A stretch of DNA of 64,000 nucleotides from Mangrovimicrobium sp033283325 (lineage in GTDB: Bacteria; Pseudomonadota; Gammaproteobacteria; Pseudomonadales; Halieaceae). Positions within the stretch are counted from its first letter, which is position 1. Every line of letters starts with the position of its first letter. The DNA lies in the NCBI GenBank assembly GCA_033283325.1, contig JAWMQO010000001.1, positions 496,001 through 560,000 of the forward strand, read 5' to 3'. The notes under the pieces were generated by a model. The model worked only from the letters and a program-made list of their open reading frames with translations. It was not told where the DNA came from and ran no database searches. This document shows, piece by piece, positions 44,152 through 53,647 of this stretch. Both the position numbers and the translations under genes were made by a program.

Positions 44152-45688
44152 TCCCGCCGAAGACAGGGCAACGCTGGAGACACAGCATCGCGGGCTGTTG
44201 ATGGCTGCGGTGATGGGCGTGTCGATCATCCAGTTTCTCGACGCGACCATCGCCAACGTGGCCCTGCCGCACATGCAGGCCAGTCTAGGCGCATCCATGG
44301 ATACCGTGGCCTGGGTCCTGACCAGCTACATCATAGCCACTGTATTGATGACGCCGGCGGTGGGTTGGGTCTCGGACCGCCTGGGCTCGCGCCCGGTTTT
44401 CCTTTGGGCGGTTACCGGATTCCTGCTGACTTCCATGCTCTGTGGCGCGGCCACCTCTCTACCGCAAATGGTATTCTTTCGCTCGCTGCAGGGAATGTGC
44501 GCCGCGTTTATCGGACCGATGTCGCAGACGATCATGTATGACATCAATCCCCCGAGCAAACAGCCGGCGGCGATATCCCTGTGGGGTATGGTCGTAATGA
44601 TCGCGCCGATCACCGGGCCGATGCTGGGCGGGCTGCTCACCGACTCGCTCAACTGGCGCTGGATTTTCTATATCAATCTGCCGATTGGTATCCCCACCTT
44701 GCTCGTGCTGGTCTGGCTGCTGCCATCGCGTCCACGTGTCGCGCGCGGGCTCGATCGCCTCGGATTCCTGGCGCTGGCCACGTGCCTGGTATGCGTGCAG
44801 CTGGTACTGGATCGGGGGCAGACCAACGACTGGTTCAACTCGCGGGAGACCATGATCGAACTGTTGATAGCCTGTGCCGCCTTCTGGGTTTTCATCGTGC
44901 ATACCCTGACGACCCGTTCGCCGCTGTTCTCCGCGGGGATGCTGCGCAACGGCAATTTTTTCGCCGCATTCCTGTTTATGTTCGTCCTCGGCGCCGCAAA
45001 TATTGCGATCGCATCTATCCAGCCGATCATGTTCCAGAACGTGTACGGCTACAGCGCCTGGGACACGGGCTTGCTGCTGATGCCCCGCGGCCTCGGCGTG
45101 ATGGTTACCATGACAGTCGTCGCCAGGATCATGCACCGGGTGGATATTCGTTACCTCACCTGTGCCGGCTTCCTGGTCGCGGCCTATGCGCTGTGGCTGA
45201 TGTCCCAGTGGGCCCTGAACATGGGTAGGGGGCCCATCCTGCTGGCGGGCTTTGTCCAGGGTTTGGGGCTTGGACTGACTTTCACGCCCATGAATGTCGC
45301 CGCGTTCACATCGCTGAAACCGGAGTATCGGCCGGATGCCGCCAGCCTGCTCAACCTGATGCGTAGTCTCGGGGGAAGTTTCGGCATATCCATCATGGTG
45401 ACCTACATTTCCCGCAGCACGCAGGTCAGCCACGCCGACATGGCCTCCACCGTCACCTCCTATAATTTGCCCGGCTTTGACCCGGCGACCACGGCACTGC
45501 GCTACGGCGAATACGGTCCCGCGCTGCTGGGGATGCTGGATATGGAAATGAACCGGCAGGCATTGATGATCGCCTACCTGGATAATTTTTTCGCCATGGC
45601 GGTGTTGATTGTCGCGGTTGCGCTGGGCGTTCTGCTGCTCAGGCCCATCCGGATTGGCGGTGCTGGCGGCGGTCGGCGGCAGCGCTGA
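44126..45688 (+). CDS. emrB: DHA2-family MFS drug exporter (EmrB-like)
   Basis: A 520-residue inner-membrane transporter with about 14 transmembrane segments. The DHA2 motif SIIQFLDATIANVALPHMQ, motif A-like GWVSDRLGSRPVFLW, and motif C GPMLGGLLTDSLNWRWIFYINLP are clear. It should pump hydrophobic or toxic compounds together with EmrA by proton antiport. ATG 44126 overlaps emrA by 26 bases. No adjacent outer-membrane channel gene is present; TolC-like partners are often elsewhere. Confidence 0.93.
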   Translation: MSESIPDNNPAEDRATLETQHRGLLMAAVMGVSIIQFLDATIANVALPHMQASLGASMDTVAWVLTSYIIATVLMTPAVGWVSDRLGSRPVFLWAVTGFLLTSMLCGAATSLPQMVFFRSLQGMCAAFIGPMSQTIMYDINPPSKQPAAISLWGMVVMIAPITGPMLGGLLTDSLNWRWIFYINLPIGIPTLLVLVWLLPSRPRVARGLDRLGFLALATCLVCVQLVLDRGQTNDWFNSRETMIELLIACAAFWVFIVHTLTTRSPLFSAGMLRNGNFFAAFLFMFVLGAANIAIASIQPIMFQNVYGYSAWDTGLLLMPRGLGVMVTMTVVARIMHRVDIRYLTCAGFLVAAYALWLMSQWALNMGRGPILLAGFVQGLGLGLTFTPMNVAAFTSLKPEYRPDAASLLNLMRSLGGSFGISIMVTYISRSTQVSHADMASTVTSYNLPGFDPATTALRYGEYGPALLGMLDMEMNRQALMIAYLDNFFAMAVLIVAVALGVLLLRPIRIGGAGGGRRQR

Positions 45689-45884
45689 TTGCGCAAGCTG
45701 CAGCCCGGGGCGCCCGCGGCAGGCCCGGAGCAGGAAAGTTGACCAGTTGCGCACGCTGTCTTGTCATTCGCGGCAGCGTGTCAAGGAGTGATCTGGGCGA
45801 GTTGTCTCGCTGCCAATGCGGCGATATTCTCGCGAACCCGGGCGTATTCTCTAGCGTCCAGACTGCGGGAGGTCGCCACCGAAG

Positions 45885-48020
45885 ATGAGAGTAGAAAAAT
45901 CTTACTGCCGCCTTTGTCTGGGCTTCTGTGGGCTCGATGTCACGATCGATGACAGTGAGCGGGTGCTTTCGGTGCGTGGCGATCACGATAATCCGGCTAC
46001 CCAGGGTTATGCCTGTATCAAGGGGCTGGAGGTGACATCGGCCCTCTACGGCGATCAGCGAATCATGCGCCCGCTGAAACGGGTCGGTGAGCGGCATGTC
46101 GAGATCGGCCTGGAACAGGCGCTGGATGAAATCGCCCGGCGGATGGGCGCAATAATCCAGGAGTCCGGCGCGCAATCACTGGGTTTTTTCCGCGGTACAG
46201 GCACCTTTGGCTCAAACACAGCCATATTCTCCTACCCCGGCCTTGCCGACTCGGTGGGTGGCCAGCGCTTTTCGACCATGACCATAGACCAGTCCGCCAA
46301 GTGGGTCGCAGCGGATCGCCTCGGCACCTGGGACGCAGGGCGACACGCCTTCGAGGATGCGGATGTCTGGCTGTTTGCCGGAAGCAATCCGCTGGTTTCG
46401 GTCTATAGCTGGCATACGCCGGTGCAGAACCCGACGAAGCGACTCAAGGAAGCGCGCGAGCGCGGCACGAAGATTATCGTGATCGACCCGCGCGAGTGTG
46501 AGACCGCCAGGTTCGCGGATATTCATCTGCAGATATTTCCAGGCGAGGACGCCGCGGTCGCGGCTGGACTGCTGCACATCATCCTGGAAAACCAGTGGCA
46601 CGACGTGGCGTTCTGCGAGCAGCATGTGGCCGGGATCGATGCCCTGCACGAGGCTGTATTGCCGTTTACCCCGGAGCGGGTCGCGGAACGTGCCGGGATC
46701 GACGCGAATGACCTGCGCGCAGCGGCCGAGCTCTTCGCGGCGCAATCCCGTCGGGGCAGTGTGAATACCGGCACCGGCGTGAACATGGCGGCCTTCCCGA
46801 ATCTCGCGGAACATCTCTACGAGTGCATCGGCATCGTTTGCGGGCGTTTCAACCGCGAGGGTGACACCCTGCCGAATCCGGGTGTCTTCAACGGTGGGCC
46901 CGCGCCCCGTGCCCAGGTAAGCGGGCCCCGGCGCGGTTTCGAAAAGGCGCCACGCTCCCGTGTGCGGGGCGCGGTGCGGCTCAATGGCGAGTCCGCCACG
47001 CCGACACTCGCCGAGGAGATTCTCGAACCCGGTCCGGGCCGGATTCGCGGCCTCATGATTTCAGGGGCCAACCCGGTCAGCGCGATACCCGATACCGACA
47101 AGGTAGTGGCTGCTTTTCGCGCCCTCGACCTGCTGGTGGTAGTGGAGCCTTTTCACACGGCGACTACCGCAATGGCGGATTATGTGCTCCCTCCGAAGAT
47201 CCTGTTCGAGCATGCGGATATGACTTTTGGCCTGGAGATGACCAATTTGTCCCTTCCCTACGCCCAATACACGCCGGCGCTGGTGCCGCCGCCGGAAGGT
47301 TCGGAGCTGTGTGATGAAGGTTACGTCGCCTGGGCGCTGGCCAGGCGTCTCGGTGTCACGCTCAACTACATGGGCGTCGACATGGACATGGAAACCGCCC
47401 CGCAGGATGACAACGATTTCCTGAGGATCATTGCCCGCAATAGCGCGATACCCTTCGAGGAGTTGCAGGAAAGCGCGATTGGTGGCCGTATCTACGATGA
47501 GCTGCCGCCCAAAGTCGTGCGACCCGCAGGGGACAAGGCCGGCCGCTTCGATGTCATGCCGGAAGACGTCGCCGGCGAGCTCGCCGCGTTTTACGCAACG
47601 CCTGCGGTATCCTCGCAGCTCTCGTCCTCGCCCGAGTTCGATCTTCGCCTGATAGCCCGGCGCATGCGGGAAGTGAGCAATACCAGTTGCCGCGAGTTCC
47701 CCACTGCCCGCAAAAGAGTTCCCTACAATCCCCTGCGCTTACATCCGGACGACCTGCGTTCGCGCGGCTTGAATGAAGGGGACGAGGTTACACTGGTTTC
47801 TGACAACGGGCGTATTCCAGCGATTGTAGAGGCTGACAGGACCCTCAAGCCCGGCGTAGTGAGCATGACCCACGGTTTCGGCGGATTGCCGGGAGAGCCA
47901 GTGGATTACCGCAAACACGGATCGTCCATTTCTTCGCTGATCAGCCTTGATCGCGATTGCGAAGCGCTGCAGGCAATGCCGCGGATGTCGGGAATCCCGA
48001 TCAGGATCGAGAGCGGCTGA
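45885..48020 (+). CDS. Molybdopterin oxidoreductase, single-subunit type (copy 1)
   Basis: A 711-residue Mo-bisMGD enzyme of the DMSO-reductase family. The N-terminal 4Fe-4S motif has Cys8, Cys11, Cys15 and Cys44. FSTMTIDQSAKWV, a GSNPLVS-type cofactor region and a C-terminal MopB-type barrel (GDEVTLVSDNGRI, GVVSMTHGFGG) complete it. No Tat signal and no iron-sulfur or membrane partner is encoded beside it, so it looks cytoplasmic and soluble. It is a close relative of the protein at 60662, sharing TMTIDQSAKWV. The reaction may be hydroxylation or hydration of a CoA-ester or cyclic intermediate, but this is not established. ATG 45885 with GGAGGT about 11 bases upstream. Confidence 0.9.
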   Translation: MRVEKSYCRLCLGFCGLDVTIDDSERVLSVRGDHDNPATQGYACIKGLEVTSALYGDQRIMRPLKRVGERHVEIGLEQALDEIARRMGAIIQESGAQSLGFFRGTGTFGSNTAIFSYPGLADSVGGQRFSTMTIDQSAKWVAADRLGTWDAGRHAFEDADVWLFAGSNPLVSVYSWHTPVQNPTKRLKEARERGTKIIVIDPRECETARFADIHLQIFPGEDAAVAAGLLHIILENQWHDVAFCEQHVAGIDALHEAVLPFTPERVAERAGIDANDLRAAAELFAAQSRRGSVNTGTGVNMAAFPNLAEHLYECIGIVCGRFNREGDTLPNPGVFNGGPAPRAQVSGPRRGFEKAPRSRVRGAVRLNGESATPTLAEEILEPGPGRIRGLMISGANPVSAIPDTDKVVAAFRALDLLVVVEPFHTATTAMADYVLPPKILFEHADMTFGLEMTNLSLPYAQYTPALVPPPEGSELCDEGYVAWALARRLGVTLNYMGVDMDMETAPQDDNDFLRIIARNSAIPFEELQESAIGGRIYDELPPKVVRPAGDKAGRFDVMPEDVAGELAAFYATPAVSSQLSSSPEFDLRLIARRMREVSNTSCREFPTARKRVPYNPLRLHPDDLRSRGLNEGDEVTLVSDNGRIPAIVEADRTLKPGVVSMTHGFGGLPGEPVDYRKHGSSISSLISLDRDCEALQAMPRMSGIPIRIESG

Positions 48021-48076
48021 TCGCAAGTCAGTTTTCAGCACAGTGGACTAGCACACTATAGAGAGAGGGTTAAAAT

Positions 48077-49279
48077 ATGAATAACACGACGCCTTTGCAC
48101 GGTGAGCCCTACTGGGATCCGTATACCCCCAGCCTGACTGCCGATCCCTATCCGGCATTCAAGCGACTGCGGGAAGATGCTCCGCTCTACTACAACCCGG
48201 AACATGATTTTTACGCCCTGAGTCGCTATGACGACGTCAGGGATGGCCTGCGTAATCATGAAACTTTCATCTCGGGCAAGGGCGGCATCATCGAGGTGAT
48301 CAAAGGCGGCTTCCCCATGCCGCCCGGCGTGTTCATTTTCGAGGATCCTCCTCAGCACACGGCGCACAGGGCAATCCTCGCCAAAGTGTTCAACCCCAGG
48401 GCCTTGAACGCGCTCGAGGGACAGGTGCGTGAATTTACGGTCAAGGCGCTCGATCCCCTGGTGGGGAGTGAAGGATTCGATCTCATCGAGAAACTCGGCG
48501 CGGTCATGCCCATGCAGGTCATCGGGATGATGCTGGGGATTCCGGACGAGGACCTGGAAGAAGTTCGACGGCGGACCGATGAGCGCCTGCGGGCAGATGC
48601 CGATACGAATATGCAAAATGCCTCGCTCGAAATGATCGGCCAGGGATTTGAATCCTATATCGACTGGCGGGAAAAGAACCCCTCCGATGATTTGATGACA
48701 GAGCTGCTCAATACCGTATTCACCGATGAAACCGGTGCGGAACGAAAGCTCTCACGCGCTGAAATTCTCACCTTTATCAATGTCATCGCCGGGGCGGGAA
48801 ACGAGACCACCAACCGCCTGATCGGCTGGGCAGGCAAAGTGCTGGCGGAACATCCGGACCAGCGCCGCGAACTGGTGAATGATCCGGGCCTGATCCCGAA
48901 GGCCGTGGAGGAACTGTTGCGTTTTGAGCCGCCGCCGCCTCACGTGGCGCGCTATGTCGCCAGGGATGTCGAGTACTACGGGCAGACCGTACCCGAGGGC
49001 AGCATCATGGTGATGCTGGTCGGCTCAGCCAACAGGGATGAGGAGGTCTTCGCCGCGGGCGATACGTTTAACATTCATCGTTCTCCCAATCCGCATATCA
49101 CCTTTGGCAGCGGTATTCATACCTGCCTCGGTGCGGCCCTCGCGCGGCTCGAGGGGCGGGTTGCCCTGGAGGAATTCCTCAAGCGTTTTCCCCAGTGGTC
49201 AGTGGACCTGGAGCGATGCAGGCTGACCCCGACGTCGACTGTCCGCGGCTGGGAGACACTGCCTGTCAATATAGGCTGA
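48077..49279 (+). CDS. Cytochrome P450
   Basis: A 400-residue soluble bacterial P450. The I-helix AGAGNETTNRLI, the ExxR region in VEELLRFEPP, and the haem signature FGSGIHTCLGAALARLEG with the thiolate Cys350 are present. It resembles the CYP families that hydroxylate terpenoids, steroids and alkyl chains. No reductase domain is fused, so it needs ferredoxin and reductase; both are encoded 2.4-4 kb downstream. ATG 48077 lies 56 bases after the molybdoenzyme gene and could be cotranscribed. Confidence 0.95.
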   Translation: MNNTTPLHGEPYWDPYTPSLTADPYPAFKRLREDAPLYYNPEHDFYALSRYDDVRDGLRNHETFISGKGGIIEVIKGGFPMPPGVFIFEDPPQHTAHRAILAKVFNPRALNALEGQVREFTVKALDPLVGSEGFDLIEKLGAVMPMQVIGMMLGIPDEDLEEVRRRTDERLRADADTNMQNASLEMIGQGFESYIDWREKNPSDDLMTELLNTVFTDETGAERKLSRAEILTFINVIAGAGNETTNRLIGWAGKVLAEHPDQRRELVNDPGLIPKAVEELLRFEPPPPHVARYVARDVEYYGQTVPEGSIMVMLVGSANRDEEVFAAGDTFNIHRSPNPHITFGSGIHTCLGAALARLEGRVALEEFLKRFPQWSVDLERCRLTPTSTVRGWETLPVNIG

Positions 49280-49399
49280 CGATCCCCGTTTCACCGGGTG
49301 TCAGCATCGATCACCAGGCTTTCCTGGTGGACGGGATTGACTCCAATAGCAAACCCTTTTGCCAGTCGTGGCAGACTCGGCCGCAGGCTGGGAGATAGG

Positions 49400-49426
49400 T
49401 TGCCTCCTCCGGGGTGCGGGTATATT
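49400..49426 (+). promoter_or_regulatory. Candidate promoter for the FAS1-like dehydratase gene
   Basis: TTGCCT (49400-49405) and TATATT (49421-49426) are spaced 15 bases apart, slightly short. It lies about 45 bases before the start codon. Confidence 0.35.
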
Positions 49427-49470
49427 CTCCGTACCCTCGCAAATTTAACGATTATCAGGGGTAGTTCCCA

Positions 49471-50661
49471 ATGAGCGAAAATACCGCAGAAAACATCGTA
49501 GAGCTGGACACCAGCGACGTCGACAAATGGGTCGGCAAACAGATCATCTTCGCCGAGATGTGGGATCCCTGTAACGCCACCGACATCCGCCGCTGGGTGC
49601 AGGCGATGGACTACCCCAACCCGATCCACTGGGACCAGACCTTCGCCGCAGAATCCCGCTTCGAGGGCATCGTCGCACCCCAGTCCTTTACCGTCGCCAT
49701 GGACTACGGCCACGGCTGCCACCCCTCCTGCGTCGGCAAGGTTCCCGGAACACACCTGATTTTCGCCGGCGAGGAATGGTGGTTCTACGGTACGCCTGTT
49801 CGCCCCGGCGACAAGCTGACCCAGGAGCGTTACTTCGCTGGCTACAAGGTGTCAGATACCGCTTTTGCCGGCCCCACCATGTTCGCCGACGGCGACACAG
49901 TTCACCGCAACCAGCACGGAGCACTGGTGGCAAAAGAACGCGCCACTTCCATCCGCTACCTGGTGGAAGAAGCCAACAAGCGCGGCGTTTACGGCAAGGA
50001 GAAGCGAGCGCCGAAGGAGTGGACCGACGAGGAACTCGAGGAAGTCTACAAGCTGCGCCACGAGTGGATTCTCTCCAACCGCGAAGGCGTTTCACCGCGC
50101 TTCTCCGAGGTCAATGTGGGCGACAAGCTGCCGCGACGTGTCGTTGGCCCCCACTCGGTTGTCAGCTTCGCCAACGAGTGTCGCGCCCACCGCCAGAACA
50201 TCTGGGGTACCTGGCGCTGGAACGTGCCGGAAGGCGCTGTGGACCCGGCCAAGGAAGACGCTGGCTTCGGTGCCGAGATGAGCTACGACCACGAAGCGCG
50301 CAAGATTGACCCGCGCAAGGGCGACGGTCTCTACCACGGCCCGTCATCCGGCCACATCAACCAGCGCAAGGCGGAAAAAATCGGCATGGGCGGTGCCTAC
50401 GGTTACGGCGCCTCGATGAATACCTGGCACCTCGATACCATCGCCTACTGGGCGGGTCACGAGGGCTACATCTGGCATTCCAAGACCCAGTTCCGCAGCC
50501 CCGCCTTCGAAGGCGATGTCACCTACATCGACGCGGAAATCGTGGACAAGCAGGAGACCTCCGCTTTCGGCATGCCGGTGGTCAAGGTGGAGCTGCGCAT
50601 GACCACCCAGAACGGTGATACCATCCTCAAAGGTACCGCGGAGGTTTCACTGCCGCTCTAG
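49471..50661 (+). CDS. MaoC/FAS1-like double hot-dog dehydratase
   Basis: A 396-residue protein with an N-terminal FAS1-like dehydratase (hot-dog) domain (residues 15-150, with a GKQIIFAEMWD start and PNPIHWDQTFAA) and a second hot-dog half ending with WAGHEGYIWHSKTQFRSPAFEGDVTYIDA. The family hydrates 2-enoyl-CoA thioesters or dehydrates hydroxyacyl-CoA. It fits the hydration step of a side-chain or ring degradation route. ATG 49471 follows AGGGGTAG. Its terminator is just after the stop. Confidence 0.87.
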   Translation: MSENTAENIVELDTSDVDKWVGKQIIFAEMWDPCNATDIRRWVQAMDYPNPIHWDQTFAAESRFEGIVAPQSFTVAMDYGHGCHPSCVGKVPGTHLIFAGEEWWFYGTPVRPGDKLTQERYFAGYKVSDTAFAGPTMFADGDTVHRNQHGALVAKERATSIRYLVEEANKRGVYGKEKRAPKEWTDEELEEVYKLRHEWILSNREGVSPRFSEVNVGDKLPRRVVGPHSVVSFANECRAHRQNIWGTWRWNVPEGAVDPAKEDAGFGAEMSYDHEARKIDPRKGDGLYHGPSSGHINQRKAEKIGMGGAYGYGASMNTWHLDTIAYWAGHEGYIWHSKTQFRSPAFEGDVTYIDAEIVDKQETSAFGMPVVKVELRMTTQNGDTILKGTAEVSLPL

Positions 50662-50674
50662 TCCGGCAAATATG

Positions 50675-50699
50675 CGGGGGCCTCAGAGCCCCCGTTTTA
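50675..50699 (+). terminator. Terminator after the dehydratase gene
   Basis: CGGGGGC and GCCCCCG form a 7-bp stem with a 6-nt loop, followed by TTTTAT. Confidence 0.7.
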
Positions 50700-50719
50700 T
50701 ACGGGGGGCAGAATAATAA

Positions 50720-51637
50720 ATGAAGCTCGTGTTCCCGATGCCACACATGCTCGAACTCAAGGCGATGATGCAGCCCTGGGAACTGGCCGTGGACGGTACT
50801 GCGCAACGGCGCATGGCGCGCCGCGCCGATGAACTGGGCTATGACATGCTCGCGGTGCCCGAGCACTTCCTCATTCCCAACAGTCACGTCGAGTTGTCCG
50901 GCAGCCACTATTTCCATTCGGCGGCGGCCCAGGGCTTCTTCGCCGGCGCTACCGAGCGCATTCGTCTCAATTCCTGCATCGCAATCCTGCCCCTGCAGCA
51001 CCCGGTAGTGACTGCCAAGGCGCTGTCGACCCTCGACTGGCTCAGCAATGGGCGGATGGTCGCGACCTTCGGTGTGGGGTGGCTGAAAGAAGAGTTCGAG
51101 CTGCTCGGCGTACCCTTCCACGAGCGCGGGCGGATGGCGGACGAGTACCTCGCGGCGATTATCGAACTCTGGACCAGCGACAATCCCTGCTTCGAGGGCC
51201 GCTACGTTTCCTTCAGGGATGTCGCCTTCGCTCCGAAACCGGTACAGAAGCCCCACCTGCCCATCTGGATGGGCGGTGACAGCGATGCCGCGCTGAGGCG
51301 TGCCGCGCGCTTCGCCAGTGGCTGGTGGCCCTTCCTGACCCCCGTGGACAAGCTCGCGGAGCGCATCGCCTTCATCAAGGAGCAGCCCGACTATAGCGGC
51401 AAGGACTTCGAGGTCATGTACGGCCTGGCAACCGCGCGTGTGGGCGAGGGGCATGTGGCCAACGACAAGCCTGAGCTACACGGCGAGCAGAGTTTGCAGC
51501 AACTGGTGGACGGGCTGTGCGAGCTGCGCGAGACAGGGGTGACCATGAGTTCGGTGCCCATTCCGCCGCTCAGCGATGGTGAGGCCTACCTGGACTACGC
51601 CCAGTGGGTGATCGAGGAAGTTAAACCGCGCCTTTGA
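50720..51637 (+). CDS. Luciferase-like (LLM-class) flavin-dependent oxidoreductase
   Basis: A 305-residue TIM-barrel of the bacterial-luciferase superfamily. Features: MARRADELGYDMLAVPEHF, LPLQHPVVTAKALSTLDWLSNGR, FGVGWLKEEFE and WMGGDSDAALRRAARFASGW. These enzymes use FMN or F420; the nearest resemblance is to the F420-type (TIGR03619) subgroup, but the cofactor is not proven. It is not a LuxA/LuxB homologue close enough to imply light. ATG 50720 follows the terminator directly. It is convergent with a 2Fe-2S ferredoxin gene. Confidence 0.88.
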   Translation: MKLVFPMPHMLELKAMMQPWELAVDGTAQRRMARRADELGYDMLAVPEHFLIPNSHVELSGSHYFHSAAAQGFFAGATERIRLNSCIAILPLQHPVVTAKALSTLDWLSNGRMVATFGVGWLKEEFELLGVPFHERGRMADEYLAAIIELWTSDNPCFEGRYVSFRDVAFAPKPVQKPHLPIWMGGDSDAALRRAARFASGWWPFLTPVDKLAERIAFIKEQPDYSGKDFEVMYGLATARVGEGHVANDKPELHGEQSLQQLVDGLCELRETGVTMSSVPIPPLSDGEAYLDYAQWVIEEVKPRL

Positions 51638-51664
51638 GCAGGAGCCTGCCGGGGGGCGCAGAAC

Positions 51665-51686
51665 GGGCGGGCTGTCAGGCCCGCCC
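51665..51686. terminator. GC hairpin between convergent genes
   Basis: GGGCGGGC and GCCCGCCC form an 8-bp stem with a 6-nt loop between the luciferase-like and the ferredoxin genes. No T tract, so efficient factor-independent stop is doubtful. Confidence 0.4.
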
Positions 51687-51695
51687 CGCGCTGGA

Positions 51696-52016
51696 TCAGA
51701 TCTGGCTTTCGGGCAGGTGGACGACCAGGCCGTCCAACTCATCCTCGACGACGATCTGGCAGCTAAGGCGGCTGGTAGGCTTGACTTCCATGACGAAGTC
51801 CAGCATTTGCTCCTCGACATCATCCGGCTTGCCGGTTTTTTCCGCCCAGGAATCATCGACGTAACAGTGGCAGGTGGCGCAGCTACAGGCCCCGCCACAG
51901 TCGGCGAGAATGCCGGGTACGCCGTTATCCATGGCGGCCTGCATGACGCTGGTGCCCGCACTGACGTGCACTTCGTGTTCTTCGCCGGTGTGGGTAACAA
52001 ATTTAATCAGGGGCAT
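51696..52016 (-). CDS. 2Fe-2S ferredoxin (adrenodoxin/putidaredoxin type)
   Basis: A 106-residue 2Fe-2S ferredoxin. Cluster ligands Cys40, Cys46, Cys49 and Cys86 fit the C-x5-C-x2-C...C pattern of putidaredoxin-type P450 donors. Two additional cysteines (Cys44 and Cys51) lie beside the cluster site. The acidic SWAEKTGKPDDVEEQMLDF loop is typical. ATG 52016. It follows the reductase gene by 30 bases and with it forms the electron chain for the P450 encoded at 48077. Confidence 0.93.
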   Translation of the reverse strand: MPLIKFVTHTGEEHEVHVSAGTSVMQAAMDNGVPGILADCGGACSCATCHCYVDDSWAEKTGKPDDVEEQMLDFVMEVKPTSRLSCQIVVEDELDGLVVHLPESQI

Positions 52017-52046
52017 GACGGTTAAGACCTCTTATCTCGTTCTGAT

Positions 52047-53273
52047 TTAGCTGAAAGCCTGCTGGATTTCGACGGACTCGTCCGCCAGTTTATCGGGGTC
52101 GGCATTTTGTCCTGTGCTCAGGGCGCGCCGGGTCATCATGAATTCCTTCGGACGGTTGATGGCGTCCACCGCCAGCAGTTTGTCGCCCTCGAAATAGAAA
52201 GCGGCGAAGCTGCGTCCGGTTTCGGTGTCGCCGCGAACGACCACCCGGTCGAAGCCCTGGGAGAGGCCGGCGATCTGCAGCTTCAGGTCGAACTGGTCGG
52301 ACCAGAACCAGGGCAGGGCGTTGTAGGCCTCCAGTTTGCCACACAGGGTGTTGGCGGCGACCTTGGCCTGGTCGGTGGCGTTCTGTACCGATTCCAGGCG
52401 CAGGTTGCGCCCGTAAATCGGGTTGAAATGGTTGGTGCAGTCACCCGCGGCGACGATGTCCGGGTCCGAGGTGCGCGCAAACTCGTCGACCACGATGCCG
52501 TTGTCGATTTCCAGCCCGGCGGCTTCCGCCAGTTCGGTCGCAGGCGCGACGCCGACGCCGATGACCACGACGTCCGCGGGGATCAGGGTGCCGTCGGCGA
52601 GCTTGACGGCTTCCACGCTATTGCTGCCCTCGATACCTTCTACGGCGGCATCGGTGATGATGCGGACGCCTTCTTCGCCGTGTACCCGGCTATAGAACGC
52701 GGAGATTTCCGGCGCGGTCACCCGGGCCAGTACCCGCGGCATGGCCTCGAGTACGGTCACTTCCATGCCCATCTTGCGCATCGACGCCGCGGTTTCCAGG
52801 CCGATGTAGCCGCCGCCGATGATGACCGCGGACTTACCCTTGCCGATATAGCAGCGGATGTTGTCCACATCCCGCAGGTCGCGCAGGTAGCAGACGCCGC
52901 CGAGCTCGTGGCCGGGCAGGGCGCTCAGCTTGCGCACGTGGGCGCCGGTGGTCAGGGCGAGTTTGGTGTAGGCGATGGTCGCACCGTCGTGCAGGGTGAT
53001 GGTCTTGTTTTCACGGTCGATGCCGGTAACCCGGTTGCCAAGCAGCAGGTCGATATCGGATTTTTCGTAAAATGCGGCGGGGCGGATGAGAATTTCGTCA
53101 CTGTGCTTGTCGCCGTTGAGGTAGCCCTTGGACAGCGGGGGACGGTGGTAGGGCGGGATCGCCTCTTCGCCGACCATGGATATCTTGCCGGTCCACCCGG
53201 CCTGGCGCAGGCTGGTCACCAGCTGTGCTCCGGCGTGGCTGGCGCCGATGACTATTGCATGTTCGCTGCTCAT
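52047..53273 (-). CDS. FAD-dependent ferredoxin reductase (CamA-like)
   Basis: A 408-residue NAD(P)H:ferredoxin reductase. It has two nucleotide folds: AIVIGASHAGAQLVTSLR near the N-terminus for FAD and AVIIGGGYIGLETAASMR near residue 150 for NAD. The PPLSKGYL motif, the GVGVAPATELAEAAGL segment and AAGDCTNHFN are also present. The arrangement matches putidaredoxin reductase. It passes electrons from NADH to the adjoining ferredoxin. AAGGAG precedes the ATG at 53273. Confidence 0.94.
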   Translation of the reverse strand: MSSEHAIVIGASHAGAQLVTSLRQAGWTGKISMVGEEAIPPYHRPPLSKGYLNGDKHSDEILIRPAAFYEKSDIDLLLGNRVTGIDRENKTITLHDGATIAYTKLALTTGAHVRKLSALPGHELGGVCYLRDLRDVDNIRCYIGKGKSAVIIGGGYIGLETAASMRKMGMEVTVLEAMPRVLARVTAPEISAFYSRVHGEEGVRIITDAAVEGIEGSNSVEAVKLADGTLIPADVVVIGVGVAPATELAEAAGLEIDNGIVVDEFARTSDPDIVAAGDCTNHFNPIYGRNLRLESVQNATDQAKVAANTLCGKLEAYNALPWFWSDQFDLKLQIAGLSQGFDRVVVRGDTETGRSFAAFYFEGDKLLAVDAINRPKEFMMTRRALSTGQNADPDKLADESVEIQQAFS

Positions 53274-53647
53274 TGCATCTCCTTGAAGTTCTTATCTTCC
53301 CCACCCGGCGTTGGATGGCGTTGGCCGGGTACCCTTGCTCTCGCCTGGCGATGCGCAGGTGCGCCCGGTCTTCCGACCGCAGTGGGAAGGAGCGTCGCGA
53401 TACGGGTGACTCGGGCGATCTCGCCGGCCACTGGCAAATTCCAGGGGCGGTGGGGCTGTGCAGTACACATCGCCGGAGGCTTCCGTCTCCCGCCCGGCTG
53501 CAAACCTGCTTCGAGAGTTGGTTTTGGGCTGGAAAAGATACCGAATACCCCCGGGCAATGCAATTTACAAACAGGTAATGTCGCGTGTTTTTTGCGCGCG
53601 CGGATAATAGCGTCTGCGCGCCGGGAACACCGCGTCCGGGGCCGGTT
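53274..53647. other. Intergenic region between reductase and TetR genes
   Basis: This 374-base GC-rich gap lies between the start of the minus-strand reductase gene and the end of the minus-strand TetR gene. A minus-strand TATTAT near 53608 could be a -10 element of the reductase-ferredoxin unit, but no good -35 was found. Overlapping open frames here show no family features. Confidence 0.4.

Noticed and set aside
42913..44298. Minus-strand open frame opposite emrA
   Set aside because: Covers the well-supported HlyD and EmrB starts; no domain or start site.
44459..45754. Minus-strand open frame opposite emrB
   Set aside because: Hydrophilic shadow of a 14-helix transporter gene.
53270..53563. 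Overlapping short frames upstream of the ferredoxin reductase
   Set aside because: No start signal, no conserved motif, and they lie in the promoter region of the reductase gene.
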